Shown: positions 44,793 through 54,395, counted from the stretch's first letter. The stretch: 55,450 bases of DNA from an uncultured Bacilli bacterium (GCA_910586295.1 CAJUGE010000092.1:1-55450); one strand, 5' to 3'. The notes: generated by a model not told the origin, from the sequence alone. Translations and numbers: made by a program.

Positions 44793-46823
44793 CTAATTAG
44801 CAGTATATTCACAAAATTCATTTATCGTATAAACACCATTCACACTTCTAGGTCTATCAGCCAAAAGTATTTTAACTTCACACCCTAGATTTTGCAAACA
44901 CTCAGTTAATTCTGGTATAGTTAACTCCAAATACTTTTTAAAATATCTATTAGTTTCGCTTAAATTCTTACTTTCACTTTCTATTATCTCATCAATAGTA
45001 CTATTCCCATTCTTAGAAGCTAAATAATCAAGTTCACACCATAAATAAAATATTCTAATCTTATTTTTTACCTCATTTTCCATACAAGTAACATAATTAA
45101 AAATCTCATCTACACTTACATCTTTACCACTAGGCACATCCATTCTCAAACTTCTAGAAGCACTTCTAAAAACTCTATTCGCTCTCTTCCTTAATTCTTC
45201 CAAACTCATACTTTCTATATCAAAATATTTTTCACTTCTAATCATATTATATTTTCTCATAGTACTTAGTGACTCTTCCTTTATATTATTAACATCACTA
45301 ATATCTTCCAAATCTATTAATAGTCTATACTTACTAATAGTAAAATTAATTCTTTCACTTAAATTTTTCATATCAAGATAATGTTCTCTTACCTTGTCTT
45401 CGCCACTACAAAGTTCAAACTTACTACTATCACCAAAAATCTTAACAAGATTACTCATAGTTTCGTTTAAATCCAAATTATACTCTATCATCAACTTCTT
45501 TACATATTCATAATCAACAACTTTATCTCTACTATATAAAGAATTTTTTAATTCTTCCACATCCATTCCAGTAATATTATAAATACTATCTATCTTAGAC
45601 TTAACATCTTCTTTTCTAGTTCCTTCACTATCACTCTCTTTATCATAAAAACAAATAATATAATAATCTAATTTATCAGTATTAATAGAATAATTTAATC
45701 CAAACTTTTCGTTTCTTTTAACTATATAATTATTTAAAGCCTTACAAATATTTTGCTTATTTAATTTAAGACAAGTATACAAATCAATTAAATGTTTATG
45801 TAGTCCATTAGTCCCACTAATAACAGCATCACCATACTTTACTTCAACTAAATGAATACCATTCTCATCATATAAAACATTATCTATTCTTCCCTTTATA
45901 TTACTTCTCTCTTTTCTTTTAACAAAAATACTATCTTTTTCTTCTATCTCATCTAGCATTTCATCTTCTTTATCTTCACTTACTTCTTCACCAGCATAAA
46001 TATTATACTCCATCTCAAAAGGTATCACATCACACCCAAAAATATTTAGGTTATCAGCAATTTGAAAATCTTGTTGTACTTGCTTCTCTGCTTCATCAAA
46101 TTTAGTATTTTTAAAATCTTTTTCACTTATCTCTAAACCAACATAAATTCTAACTCGGTTCATAAGAATTTCTAAAATTTCATCAAATATATTATCTAGT
46201 TTATCTTTATCTGATAAAACACTATCTTTCACAATGAAACTTGGCTTATAAGAAACACTTTTAAATTTAACTTTACCTTTAAGCTCTTTTTCTAACAAGT
46301 TACTAAAATCTAACAAGTCATATATCAAATCATAAATATTCTTAAAACTTGTTTTATCTACTTTTGATTTATAAATTAATCCTGTATTAGTAAATTCTAG
46401 ATTATAATTACTACGTATTTCACTATTAATTAATTTATCAACACTACTTCTAACAAGCTTCTTTAATTCTTCATTATTATGTAATATTTTAGAATAATTT
46501 CTGCCAGTTGAATAAGGAATACTAATCGTAGAAGGTAAGTAAAAATCAAAATAATATTCTAATTTCTCCACATCATTCTTCAAATTTTCAGGTATCTCTT
46601 GAAACTTAGGCAACTTAACATCCTTAGTTTCATCTTCACTCATTACTCCATATACATTCTTATGATTAGGAACAAACAAAGATGTATTAAGTTCTAACTT
46701 ATTGTTTTTAACGTCAAATAACTTTACACCCTTATAATATAACTTTACACCACTCTCATCTCTGTAGCGTACAATAAATTTCTTACTATCTTTATATCTT
46801 TCACAAACATAATTTTCTAACAT
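44793..46823 (-). CDS. PD-(D/E)XK nuclease-like protein
   Basis: ATG 46823 is chosen (GGTGGAG 8 bases upstream); the longer frame overlaps the MBL gene. The 676-residue protein has, near its middle, GRIDNVLYDENGIHLVEVKY: Asp314, Glu327 and Lys329 form the D...ExK nuclease site. The rest is helical and charged, without recognised domains. It follows the MBL nuclease gene with 1 base between them. A DNA nuclease is likely; the partner proteins and substrate are unknown. Confidence 0.75.
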   Translation of the reverse strand: MLENYVCERYKDSKKFIVRYRDESGVKLYYKGVKLFDVKNNKLELNTSLFVPNHKNVYGVMSEDETKDVKLPKFQEIPENLKNDVEKLEYYFDFYLPSTISIPYSTGRNYSKILHNNEELKKLVRSSVDKLINSEIRSNYNLEFTNTGLIYKSKVDKTSFKNIYDLIYDLLDFSNLLEKELKGKVKFKSVSYKPSFIVKDSVLSDKDKLDNIFDEILEILMNRVRIYVGLEISEKDFKNTKFDEAEKQVQQDFQIADNLNIFGCDVIPFEMEYNIYAGEEVSEDKEDEMLDEIEEKDSIFVKRKERSNIKGRIDNVLYDENGIHLVEVKYGDAVISGTNGLHKHLIDLYTCLKLNKQNICKALNNYIVKRNEKFGLNYSINTDKLDYYIICFYDKESDSEGTRKEDVKSKIDSIYNITGMDVEELKNSLYSRDKVVDYEYVKKLMIEYNLDLNETMSNLVKIFGDSSKFELCSGEDKVREHYLDMKNLSERINFTISKYRLLIDLEDISDVNNIKEESLSTMRKYNMIRSEKYFDIESMSLEELRKRANRVFRSASRSLRMDVPSGKDVSVDEIFNYVTCMENEVKNKIRIFYLWCELDYLASKNGNSTIDEIIESESKNLSETNRYFKKYLELTIPELTECLQNLGCEVKILLADRPRSVNGVYTINEFCEYTAN

Positions 46824-46824
46824 A

Positions 46825-48066
46825 TTATATCTCCACCATTTCTCCATCTTTAACTAAATACACACTATCTCCAAATAAACTCTTTAATTCTTCTGGATTT
46901 GATGTATGTATTGGTAAAACCTTAGTAGGACTAAGATCATTAAGTTTACTAAGTGCCTTTCTATCTGCATGACCACTTGTATGTAAAACTATTACATCAT
47001 TAATACCATACTCTTTTATATTCTCTATAAAATTATTAATCTCTTCCTTATTTTTATAACCATCCCACATAGAATAAATAAGACAAGCATTAGTTATATA
47101 ACCTTTATCATAAAGTTTCTTAATATCATTTACCATAGAACTTTTGACCATCAAAGTATATTTTTTATTCATATATGACTTTTGTTTGCTAAACTCTTTA
47201 TATTCATACAAATATTTACTCTTAAAATCTTCACTTTTTTTCATATACTTTACAGGTATCCAAATGTAAACATCATCATACTCTTTAGGATTAGGAATAC
47301 TACTATCTTCTAAAATACATGTAATATTAGAAGTAAACAAATCTTCTATAAAAGTTTTAGAAGTATTCTTACTAGCCTCATAAAAAGAACATACCCGATC
47401 AATATTAGTTGAAGATTGTAAAATAAATACCTGATCATACTTCTCAAATATTTCCCGTGCTTTCTTACTTAAATCTTCTTCAGTTAACATATCCTTATCT
47501 TCTCTGTTAAGAGTAGTCCCTTCTGTAATAACCATATCTACGTGTCCTATTCTTTTTAAAGTATCATCTAACTCATTACCCCTAAACCCATGACTTCTAA
47601 AGTCTCCAGTATGTAAAATTCTCTTACCAGCTGATTCTACAAGTAACATACAAGAATTATAAGAAGAATGATCAACAAAATAAGGTATCACAGAAATATC
47701 TCCAACAACGATTTTTTCTTCAAAATTCATATCTACTGTCTCACTTCTTACTACTTTGCCAGTAAAAGAGGAAAGTCTTTCATATATTCTTTTACTCACA
47801 GGCTCTACATACACAGGAATATCTTCATTAACATAATGAATAAGTCCAATATGATCACCATGACTATGTGTAATAAAAACAGCATCATATATACTCTTAC
47901 CACAAGTAAGCCCCACAATATTAGGATTTTCACTTTTAACTTTATTGTCATCATCTGGTAAATCTTCTCCAAAATCAATAATAATCTTATTACTATCTGT
48001 ACTTATCTCAGTAATGCAACCCCCTATTTTTCTGCTTCCCTTTAAAATTTTTACTTGAAACGCCAT
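46825..48066 (-). CDS. Metallo-beta-lactamase fold nuclease (beta-CASP/RNase J-like)
   Basis: The zinc ligands are complete: HSHGDH at 67-72, His133 in FVDHSSYNS, Asp155 in LHTGDFRSHG, and the late motifs LHTSGHADRK at 361-370 and LPIHTSN at 384-390. The order fits MBL-beta-CASP nucleases such as RNase J or CPSF-like enzymes, which cut RNA, some DNA. At 413 residues it lacks the RNase J C-terminal domain. It overlaps the upstream unknown gene by 16 bases. Confidence 0.85.
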   Translation of the reverse strand: MAFQVKILKGSRKIGGCITEISTDSNKIIIDFGEDLPDDDNKVKSENPNIVGLTCGKSIYDAVFITHSHGDHIGLIHYVNEDIPVYVEPVSKRIYERLSSFTGKVVRSETVDMNFEEKIVVGDISVIPYFVDHSSYNSCMLLVESAGKRILHTGDFRSHGFRGNELDDTLKRIGHVDMVITEGTTLNREDKDMLTEEDLSKKAREIFEKYDQVFILQSSTNIDRVCSFYEASKNTSKTFIEDLFTSNITCILEDSSIPNPKEYDDVYIWIPVKYMKKSEDFKSKYLYEYKEFSKQKSYMNKKYTLMVKSSMVNDIKKLYDKGYITNACLIYSMWDGYKNKEEINNFIENIKEYGINDVIVLHTSGHADRKALSKLNDLSPTKVLPIHTSNPEELKSLFGDSVYLVKDGEMVEI

Positions 48067-49049
48067 AGTTCTTCATCCCCTATTCCTAAATACCATATCT
48101 TTATAATACTTAACCAATATTCATCTAATTTAGATTTAGATAAATATATTACTTCATCTCCCAGTTTCTCTTTAAGTTTCACTTCATCTATATTATTATC
48201 GTAAATAACTACTATAAAACTAGCATTATGTTTACTATTCTCTATAGGTAATAAATCATTAACTAAACTAGTGTCTTCCATATCACTAATAAAAACATAA
48301 TTAATAAGAGTTTTATAAGAATGATTTTTACCAAAATACTTAACCAATTTACCTTCATCAATTACTTCAAACTTATAACCTTTACTGTAGTCACAAAAAA
48401 AGGAATAAGGTTTTCTAACAACAAATCTCATAAATCTAATAAGTAACTTAAATAACACTTCCTTTTGTTTAACCATATTTTTATCATAATATATATCTGC
48501 AAAACATCTAAACAAAACTTCAAGTTTTAAATCTTTGCCTGTACGGTAAGAAGCAATTTTCGAAGATTTAAAAGCTTTCATCATCTCTAGAAAAGTAAGA
48601 AAAATATCTTTATCATCAATTTTAAAGTCAATAATGTATGTATCCCCAACAATTTCATGATGCTCTAGTCTATTAATAGCATTCCACTCATTTACACCAT
48701 CTTGATTAAGCAAAAAATCTTTTTCATAACTAGGAACGTCAAACTCATACTCACAATCTTCTTCATTAACTATACTAATATTCCAAATATTATTGCCCTT
48801 TAATAAATCTATTATCTTTCTGTCTTCTCTCTTCTCTTCATCAGAACCTACATATCCACTATTAACATAATCTAAATCCACTTCGATCCTAAATGACGAA
48901 ACTAAACATCTATATGACATACTATTTTCTTTATTAATCTCATACTCAAGCCTTTTTATAACTTCTTTAGGAAATATAACATATTCAAAGTCCCACCACA
49001 ACTTAACTTCTTTTATCTTATCTAAACTATACTTATACTTATCAAACAT
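48051..49049 (-). CDS. Hypothetical protein in the degenerate-polymerase operon
   Basis: The 332-residue protein shows no recognised domain, signal peptide or membrane helix. It alternates charged helical and beta-like parts (LKLEVLFRCFADIYYDKNMV, INYVFISDMEDTSLVNDLLP, KHNASFIVVIYDNNID). Placed 35 bases after the PolC-like gene and overlapping the MBL gene by 16 bases, it is surely part of the same operon. AAGGAAAG lies about 13 bases before the ATG. Confidence 0.65.
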   Translation of the reverse strand: MFDKYKYSLDKIKEVKLWWDFEYVIFPKEVIKRLEYEINKENSMSYRCLVSSFRIEVDLDYVNSGYVGSDEEKREDRKIIDLLKGNNIWNISIVNEEDCEYEFDVPSYEKDFLLNQDGVNEWNAINRLEHHEIVGDTYIIDFKIDDKDIFLTFLEMMKAFKSSKIASYRTGKDLKLEVLFRCFADIYYDKNMVKQKEVLFKLLIRFMRFVVRKPYSFFCDYSKGYKFEVIDEGKLVKYFGKNHSYKTLINYVFISDMEDTSLVNDLLPIENSKHNASFIVVIYDNNIDEVKLKEKLGDEVIYLSKSKLDEYWLSIIKIWYLGIGDEELWRFK

Positions 49050-49084
49050 CTTAAAATCACTTTCCTTACACTAATGTTAACACA

Positions 49085-51208
49085 CTAAAACCAAATAGTC
49101 ATTAATTTCTTATCCATATGAACTTCACTGTCACTTGACTTTTTAAAACTAATACCTTGCTCTTTAGCATCTATTAAAACACTTAATTCATTTATAATAT
49201 CATGTCTATCTTTTCTATCAATAATACCCAAAGTTATCTCATCGCAAAATATCTTATCTTTATTAAGACAAATGTACACATAATAAAATTCTAATGGATA
49301 CCTAATCTTATAATACATAAGTTTCACATAATTCCTAGCATGAAGTTTAGAAATATACCTTGAAGGCAAATAATATCCACTTTTGCAAAACTCTAAAAAC
49401 TTTAAACTAACATCTTTAAACTTAAGCATATCTTCATCTTTAACCTTTCCTAAAATAATATCTTTCATAATTTTGTAAGCTTCTTTATCTGGAATACCTA
49501 AACTAATTAAATGCTCATACAACTCTTCTCTATTAGTAATATCAATACACTCGTTCATCTTATTAAAACAGACATCAAATAACTTAACTAACTCACTAAA
49601 ATTTTTAGGTTTAAACTTTGGAATCAGATGAGACACTCTAAGATCTATTTTACCAAGATTATTACCTAATCCCAAACTGTTAAACACTTCTTCATCTTCT
49701 ATATCAATATTATTAACATCAACTGTAATTTTTGATAACTTCCCTAACATACTCATTTCTTCTGAACTTAACAAATTAATCTTAAATAAATAATTGTTAA
49801 TATCAGAGTAATCAAAGTGAATAACTTTACTATTATTAACATTCTCACAAGGTAACTCCAAATAATTAGGAATAATAAAATAACAAGCAACATGATTAAC
49901 TGTTTGACTTCTAACTTTAACTAAACTATTTATTGTTTCTTTTATATCTTCTTCGTTCAAATCCAAATTTTTATTGTCAATATACTTATCAACTAATTGT
50001 TTAGCTCTAAATTCAGAATACAACTGTTGAATACCAGCTTTGAATAAGCTATTCTCTCCTATAATACTTTCCAAATAATTTATCACATCTTTATAAATAA
50101 CAGATGGCACTTCCAAACAAGCCTCAATATTCTTATCTAAATCTAAGTAAATATAAGAATCACTATCTTCATAAATTTCACTTACACCAAGTAAAAACAT
50201 AACCATACTCCCATTAACATTCCCACGTAGTTTAATATTATATCCTAAACTCTTAACATAATCACTTATTATCTTCATAATATAAAAGCTTTGAATATTA
50301 TTATTATCTACTACTATTTGAAGTTCTCTATTAACTCTTTCTATAATACTTTTCTTAACACTACCGTCATATAATTCATCAATTTTCTTAAAAACTTCAT
50401 CTTTTATAAATGAAAAGCCATCTTCTAACAAACTACTATCAAAATCTTTAAAAATATCTACATTTCCTACTAAACTTGCAAGTCTCCTTGTATTTTCTAA
50501 AATTATTCTCTCTATTAAATAGTAATCTTCTAAAAAACCAAAATCTTCTCTTAATTCTTCTAAACTTTTAAAATGCCTATCACTTTTATCATCAGAAAGA
50601 ACCTTATAACATCTATCATCGGTCTTTCTTAAATAATAGACATCATTTGTTGCTATAATAATTTTTCTAGCTTCTTCTGCAAATTCAACCAAATGCTGAA
50701 CTTCCAAATCACTTATATTATCACTTAAAGGATTTACTTCAATAAAATCATAAAACATCATAGTCTCTTGAACTTGATTATCCGTAAAATCTTCACTCAA
50801 ACTTAATTTCACGTTATTAATACTACATCCGATTAATAAACCCTCACTATGTTTAACTAACTGTTCTTTAGTAATTACTTCCTTATTATATTCTTTTTTA
50901 TTATTTATCTTACATAAAGTAACTAACTTATATAAATTCCTAAGTCCAACTTCATTTCTAACAATAACTTTAACGGAAAATTCAAAATCATTCTCAAAAA
51001 CTAAAAGTATAGCACCATAAATAACTTTGAAATCTTCATATTTCTTTGATTCTAAATAAACACGTGGAAATGAGCTAACTGAATTATAATCTGTGATACA
51101 AACACCATTCATTCCCAAATTTTTAACATAAGGTATTAACTCATTAATATCAACTCCACCATATCTATCCATATTAGTATGCACTCCAAATTCTACTCTC
51201 TCATTCAT
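49085..51208 (-). CDS. Degenerate PolC-like DNA polymerase III alpha paralogue
   Basis: A 707-residue relative of Gram-positive PolC (about 1440). Residues 5-130 follow the PHP domain (VEFGVHTNMDRYGG for VELHLHTPMSQMDA; CITDYNSVSSFPRVY for AVTDHAVVQSFPEAY) with metal histidines lost; the exonuclease insertion is absent. RGNVNGSM (328-335) replaces RGSVGSS; YLDLD (354-358) keeps two Asp; RSQTVNHVACYFIIPNYLE parallels the finger; but KINLL (476-480) has Asn478 for the third catalytic Asp. HARNYVKLMYYKIRYPLEFY (623-642) matches HAAAYVLMAVRIAYFKVHHP. The C-terminal DNA-binding part is missing. Polymerase activity is unlikely. Confidence 0.8.
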   Translation of the reverse strand: MNERVEFGVHTNMDRYGGVDINELIPYVKNLGMNGVCITDYNSVSSFPRVYLESKKYEDFKVIYGAILLVFENDFEFSVKVIVRNEVGLRNLYKLVTLCKINNKKEYNKEVITKEQLVKHSEGLLIGCSINNVKLSLSEDFTDNQVQETMMFYDFIEVNPLSDNISDLEVQHLVEFAEEARKIIIATNDVYYLRKTDDRCYKVLSDDKSDRHFKSLEELREDFGFLEDYYLIERIILENTRRLASLVGNVDIFKDFDSSLLEDGFSFIKDEVFKKIDELYDGSVKKSIIERVNRELQIVVDNNNIQSFYIMKIISDYVKSLGYNIKLRGNVNGSMVMFLLGVSEIYEDSDSYIYLDLDKNIEACLEVPSVIYKDVINYLESIIGENSLFKAGIQQLYSEFRAKQLVDKYIDNKNLDLNEEDIKETINSLVKVRSQTVNHVACYFIIPNYLELPCENVNNSKVIHFDYSDINNYLFKINLLSSEEMSMLGKLSKITVDVNNIDIEDEEVFNSLGLGNNLGKIDLRVSHLIPKFKPKNFSELVKLFDVCFNKMNECIDITNREELYEHLISLGIPDKEAYKIMKDIILGKVKDEDMLKFKDVSLKFLEFCKSGYYLPSRYISKLHARNYVKLMYYKIRYPLEFYYVYICLNKDKIFCDEITLGIIDRKDRHDIINELSVLIDAKEQGISFKKSSDSEVHMDKKLMTIWF

Positions 51209-51214
51209 AACTAC

Positions 51215-52726
51215 TTAAACTACTTTCTTTACAAATAACTTATCATCTTTACTACTAACTCCATAAAAAGCACGAACCCACTTATTCTTTCTATCAAAAA
51301 GCTTAACATCTCTCTTTACTACTTTTTTATTCAAACTATATTTATTCTTAGGATATTCAAAAATAATAACAGGAATAGAAAGATTATTTAGCTCTTCTAA
51401 CAGCTTTCCTAAAGATTTTCTACTATTGTTTCTCATATATTCAAAGTTATCAATAATTACCATATCAGTATTATGATTAGAATATCTAAGCAAATCCTTT
51501 GACCAATCATAATTATCACAAGCACAAGAGTAAAAAGATATATGCGAATGTCTAAAAATATCTAATGCTTGTATGTATTTGTCATAATCAAACGTAAAAT
51601 CATACTTATAAGACATAAATGGATTCATAACTAACCTAAAATTATTCATCTCCAATCTATCTAAATTCATATACTTGCCTATCACATTCCTTGTATACCA
51701 TTCACTAGGCCCATCATATATAAACAACTTAACTCGTTTTTCCATATTATCTATAATTATATTACTAATCATCTCTGTAACAGTTCTAACCCTAGACTCC
51801 ATAAAAACAATATTATAAAACTTAAACTGAATATCATCTTCTTTTACTTCAAAATCTATTCTTCCCAAGACTCTCTTAGCATCCTTAAATATCTTATAAA
51901 AGTCATACGTTATATCATCAACTTCCTTTACCCTATTTAAATTATCATAATATTTTAAAGCCTTACTTACATCACTGCCAAACTTTTTAACAACGTCAAT
52001 ATTTACAAGACAAGACAAATATTTAAGGATAGCACTATAATACTTAGTAGGATAAACATACTTAATATAAGTAAGTTTAAATTCATTAGACATCTCAGAC
52101 AAATACCTAAATCCAATACTTTCATATAAACTTTTATCTTCCATAATTTCTTCATAAACACTTTTATGTAAACACTTACTATTTTTAACTAAATTACTAA
52201 TCTTAAGCTTGTTTTCATCATTATAAAGAAGTACAAAATCATTATTATAAACTATTTCACTCAGAATACTTAACACTCTCTTTTCACTAAAATAAATGAT
52301 ATTATTTACATTATGAATATCATCTTTCCTAGAAATATTACTAATCTCCTTGGGACTTATAATAAGATACCTGTCATCTTCTAATAGATTCCCACCAAAT
52401 TCACCTTTAATTCTAAGAAAAAACAAATTTCTTTTTCCTACTGGAATATTAATATTCACTCTAAAACTATCACTCACTTCTTGATTATAATCTAATGGAT
52501 TAAATTCAGTAACATTAAGTAAATATAAAATAAACAAATCATTTACAGCACCAGTAATAGAATAACAACTGCCAAAAGTACTTTTAAGTATCCCACTAAG
52601 TTTAATTAAATTCAAAATAAAATCTTCTTTATTATATTTTCTAATAATTTCTAACTCTGTATTTAATCTATCTAATATTTTACAGTCACTATTCTTAAGT
52701 TTTTCTTCTAATAAACTGCTTAGCAA
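51215..52726 (-). CDS. DnaE-like/DnaB-like degenerate fusion protein
   Basis: TTG 52726 is the start: GGAGG lies 8 bases upstream, and the longer frame overlaps the next gene. Residues 18-95 resemble the polymerase III alpha palm: FGSCYSITGAVNDLFILYLL for the GSAAGSLVSYLLG region, NVTEFNPLDYN for the GIT-x-DPL-KY region, then VNINIPV (90-96) where the enzyme has PDIDIDF, so both catalytic Asp are Asn. TYIKYVYPTKYYSAIL (219-234) matches the YLKAHYP motif. Residues 300-500 look like a DnaB RecA fold: no Walker A, but DMVIIDNFEYM (421-431) as Walker B. The DnaB relation is tentative. Confidence 0.6.
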   Translation of the reverse strand: MLSSLLEEKLKNSDCKILDRLNTELEIIRKYNKEDFILNLIKLSGILKSTFGSCYSITGAVNDLFILYLLNVTEFNPLDYNQEVSDSFRVNINIPVGKRNLFFLRIKGEFGGNLLEDDRYLIISPKEISNISRKDDIHNVNNIIYFSEKRVLSILSEIVYNNDFVLLYNDENKLKISNLVKNSKCLHKSVYEEIMEDKSLYESIGFRYLSEMSNEFKLTYIKYVYPTKYYSAILKYLSCLVNIDVVKKFGSDVSKALKYYDNLNRVKEVDDITYDFYKIFKDAKRVLGRIDFEVKEDDIQFKFYNIVFMESRVRTVTEMISNIIIDNMEKRVKLFIYDGPSEWYTRNVIGKYMNLDRLEMNNFRLVMNPFMSYKYDFTFDYDKYIQALDIFRHSHISFYSCACDNYDWSKDLLRYSNHNTDMVIIDNFEYMRNNSRKSLGKLLEELNNLSIPVIIFEYPKNKYSLNKKVVKRDVKLFDRKNKWVRAFYGVSSKDDKLFVKKVV

Positions 52727-52750
52727 AACGCTCACCTCCAACCTATAAAC

Positions 52751-52759
52751 ATTATAACA
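52751..52759 (-). promoter_or_regulatory. Extended -10 promoter for the degenerate-polymerase operon
   Basis: TGTTATAAT on the minus strand is an extended -10 (TG-N-TATAAT); no good -35 is seen. The start would fall near 52744, leaving an 18-base leader before TTG 52726. It lies in the 106-base gap after the HTH gene. Confidence 0.5.
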
Positions 52760-52832
52760 AATCCATATTCTTAAAAAAGACAAACTTTCACAAACGACAA
52801 AAAAAGCGTATCTAAATAAGATTACACCATCA

Positions 52833-53405
52833 TCATTTGCATACATAATACTCATTTTTTACATAATCATAACCAATATCATTATATAAATAATTAATAT
52901 CATTCAGATACCTTTCAACATTTCTTAAAGACATATTAAAATTACTAGCAACATCTAAAGAACTAAAAGCTTTCTTCTCTTTAACAAACCCATGAATATC
53001 ATTTAACTTCTTTAACTTATCATGTTGAAATTTTTTAGGTGCAAAGAACTCATAGTCTTCTTCATGATATTTATCTATCAACAAATCTATATCTAAATAA
53101 TCTTCTTGATTTAATATACTTATATTAGAAAATTTATTAAACTTACTTTTTCTAACATTTTCATTATATATAAAAACATGAGAATACTTTAGCTTATATC
53201 TATACCTTATATCAAAATTCCTAATATTCTCTATATCCATAAAAAGAACTAAAGCAAAACCTGAATGCTTAAATATTTCTTTAAAACTATCAAATTTACT
53301 AACTTTATAATTACCAAAGTTTATAAAAAAATTATACATCTGATCGTCTTCATTAACATTATAAAAATATATAGTCCATCTTTCTTCTTTACTACTTCTA
53401 TACAT
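52833..53405 (-). CDS. HTH protein, first gene of the degenerate-polymerase run
   Basis: ATG 53405 is used because AGGTG is 6 bases upstream. Of 190 residues, about 130-190 form a winged helix of DeoR/WYL type (FVKEKKAFSSLDVASNFNMS, LRNVERYLNDINYLYNDIGY). The N-terminal part is a small alpha/beta domain (FALVLFMDIENIRNFDIRY) resembling a receiver-like fold but with no clear phosphorylation site. It may regulate the operon from the promoter that follows it. Confidence 0.65.
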   Translation of the reverse strand: MYRSSKEERWTIYFYNVNEDDQMYNFFINFGNYKVSKFDSFKEIFKHSGFALVLFMDIENIRNFDIRYRYKLKYSHVFIYNENVRKSKFNKFSNISILNQEDYLDIDLLIDKYHEEDYEFFAPKKFQHDKLKKLNDIHGFVKEKKAFSSLDVASNFNMSLRNVERYLNDINYLYNDIGYDYVKNEYYVCK

Positions 53406-53440
53406 AATAAACACCTAAGATAATTATACATCTTATATAG

Positions 53441-53470
53441 AAAAACTCCAAGTTTCCCTAGAGCTTTTTT
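53441..53470 (-). terminator. Terminator after the sigma/anti-sigma pair
   Basis: AAAAAGCTC and GAGTTTTT arms (one G-T pair) around a 12-base loop. A few bases further the HTH gene begins, so the sigma operon and the long run are probably separate transcripts. Confidence 0.55.
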
Positions 53471-53475
53471 CTTTT

Positions 53476-53856
53476 TTATTCTTTATCAAATTCTTTATAT
53501 TCTATTTCTGTATTATCAAAATCACCGTCTTCTAATTCAAATGAAACACCAATTTCACCAGTCAATTCTTTATCAATACTACATTTGTACTTTCCATTTT
53601 CAGTCATATCACACTTGGCATTATAGTCCTTTCCATTTACTTTAACTTTAAAAAATTCCTTAATTCCATTACTAACAGCATTATCTGTCAAAGCATCTAC
53701 TGAAATTGCACCAGCAACTGTCAAAAAACAAAATGCCACACTAAACATAATCTTCTTCATCTTTACTTTTCTTAAACTCTCCTCTCTCTCATAAATATCA
53801 TAACTAATCTTTAAATTAGTCATTTTTTTTATTCTTTCGGTATCAACTTTATCCAT
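53476..53856 (-). CDS. Single-pass membrane protein, putative anti-sigma factor
   Basis: The 126 residues have a short cytoplasmic N-terminus, one helix (KIMFSVAFCFLTVAGAISV) and an outer, acidic beta domain (VNGKDYNAKCDMTENGKYKC, SFELEDGDFDNTEIEYKEF). The start overlaps the sigma gene by 8 bases, the usual layout for an ECF sigma factor and its anti-sigma. No ZAS-type zinc motif is present, so this is assigned by position and topology. Confidence 0.6.
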   Translation of the reverse strand: MDKVDTERIKKMTNLKISYDIYEREESLRKVKMKKIMFSVAFCFLTVAGAISVDALTDNAVSNGIKEFFKVKVNGKDYNAKCDMTENGKYKCSIDKELTGEIGVSFELEDGDFDNTEIEYKEFDKE

Positions 53857-54328
53857 TAATTAATTCCTCCTTTAACTTCTTACGTATCCTATATAGTTTA
53901 ATCTTAATATCACTTACACTTTTATTTAACATTTTAGCGATTTCCTTAACTTTATATCCATCAAGATAATAGTACATAAATATTTTATTTTCTTCCAAAC
54001 TTAGTCTATCAAGTCTATCCTTAATAATTATAATATCATCATAAATAGGATTATAACTAGTATCATAATTTTCTAAGTATTCTTCACACTTAGTTGTTCT
54101 TCTTAACTTATCATAAGTAGAGTTTCTAGCTATCGCACCCAAATAAGACTTTATATTGGTCTCTATCCTATCTTGATTCTTCCAAAATAAATAAAATGTA
54201 TCTGAAACAATTTCTTCTATATCTTGCTTAGTAAGTATCCCATTAGAAATATTGGTTATAATTTTAAAAACATAACAAGTATATTCTTCAATGATTACGT
54301 CAATGCCTACCTCTACTCCGCCTGACAA
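53849..54328 (-). CDS. ECF-type RNA polymerase sigma factor
   Basis: A 159-residue sigma-70 protein with region 2 (ILTKQDIEEIVSDTFYLFWK, SYLGAIARNSTYDKLRR) and region 4 (LDGYKVKEIAKMLNKSVSDI, KIKLYRIRKKLKEEL) and no regions 1 or 3. TTG 54328 is preceded by AAAGGAGG at 8 bases. Two promoters are possible: sigma-A-like TTGACA-17-TAAAAT at 54424-54396, and an ECF-like TGTAACC element closer to the gene that could be autoregulated. Confidence 0.88.
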   Translation of the reverse strand: MSGGVEVGIDVIIEEYTCYVFKIITNISNGILTKQDIEEIVSDTFYLFWKNQDRIETNIKSYLGAIARNSTYDKLRRTTKCEEYLENYDTSYNPIYDDIIIIKDRLDRLSLEENKIFMYYYLDGYKVKEIAKMLNKSVSDIKIKLYRIRKKLKEELING

Positions 54329-54395
54329 AATTGATACCTCCTTTTGAACATGTTCACTATCAAAGATGTATATAAAAACGTATTGGTTACAAATT

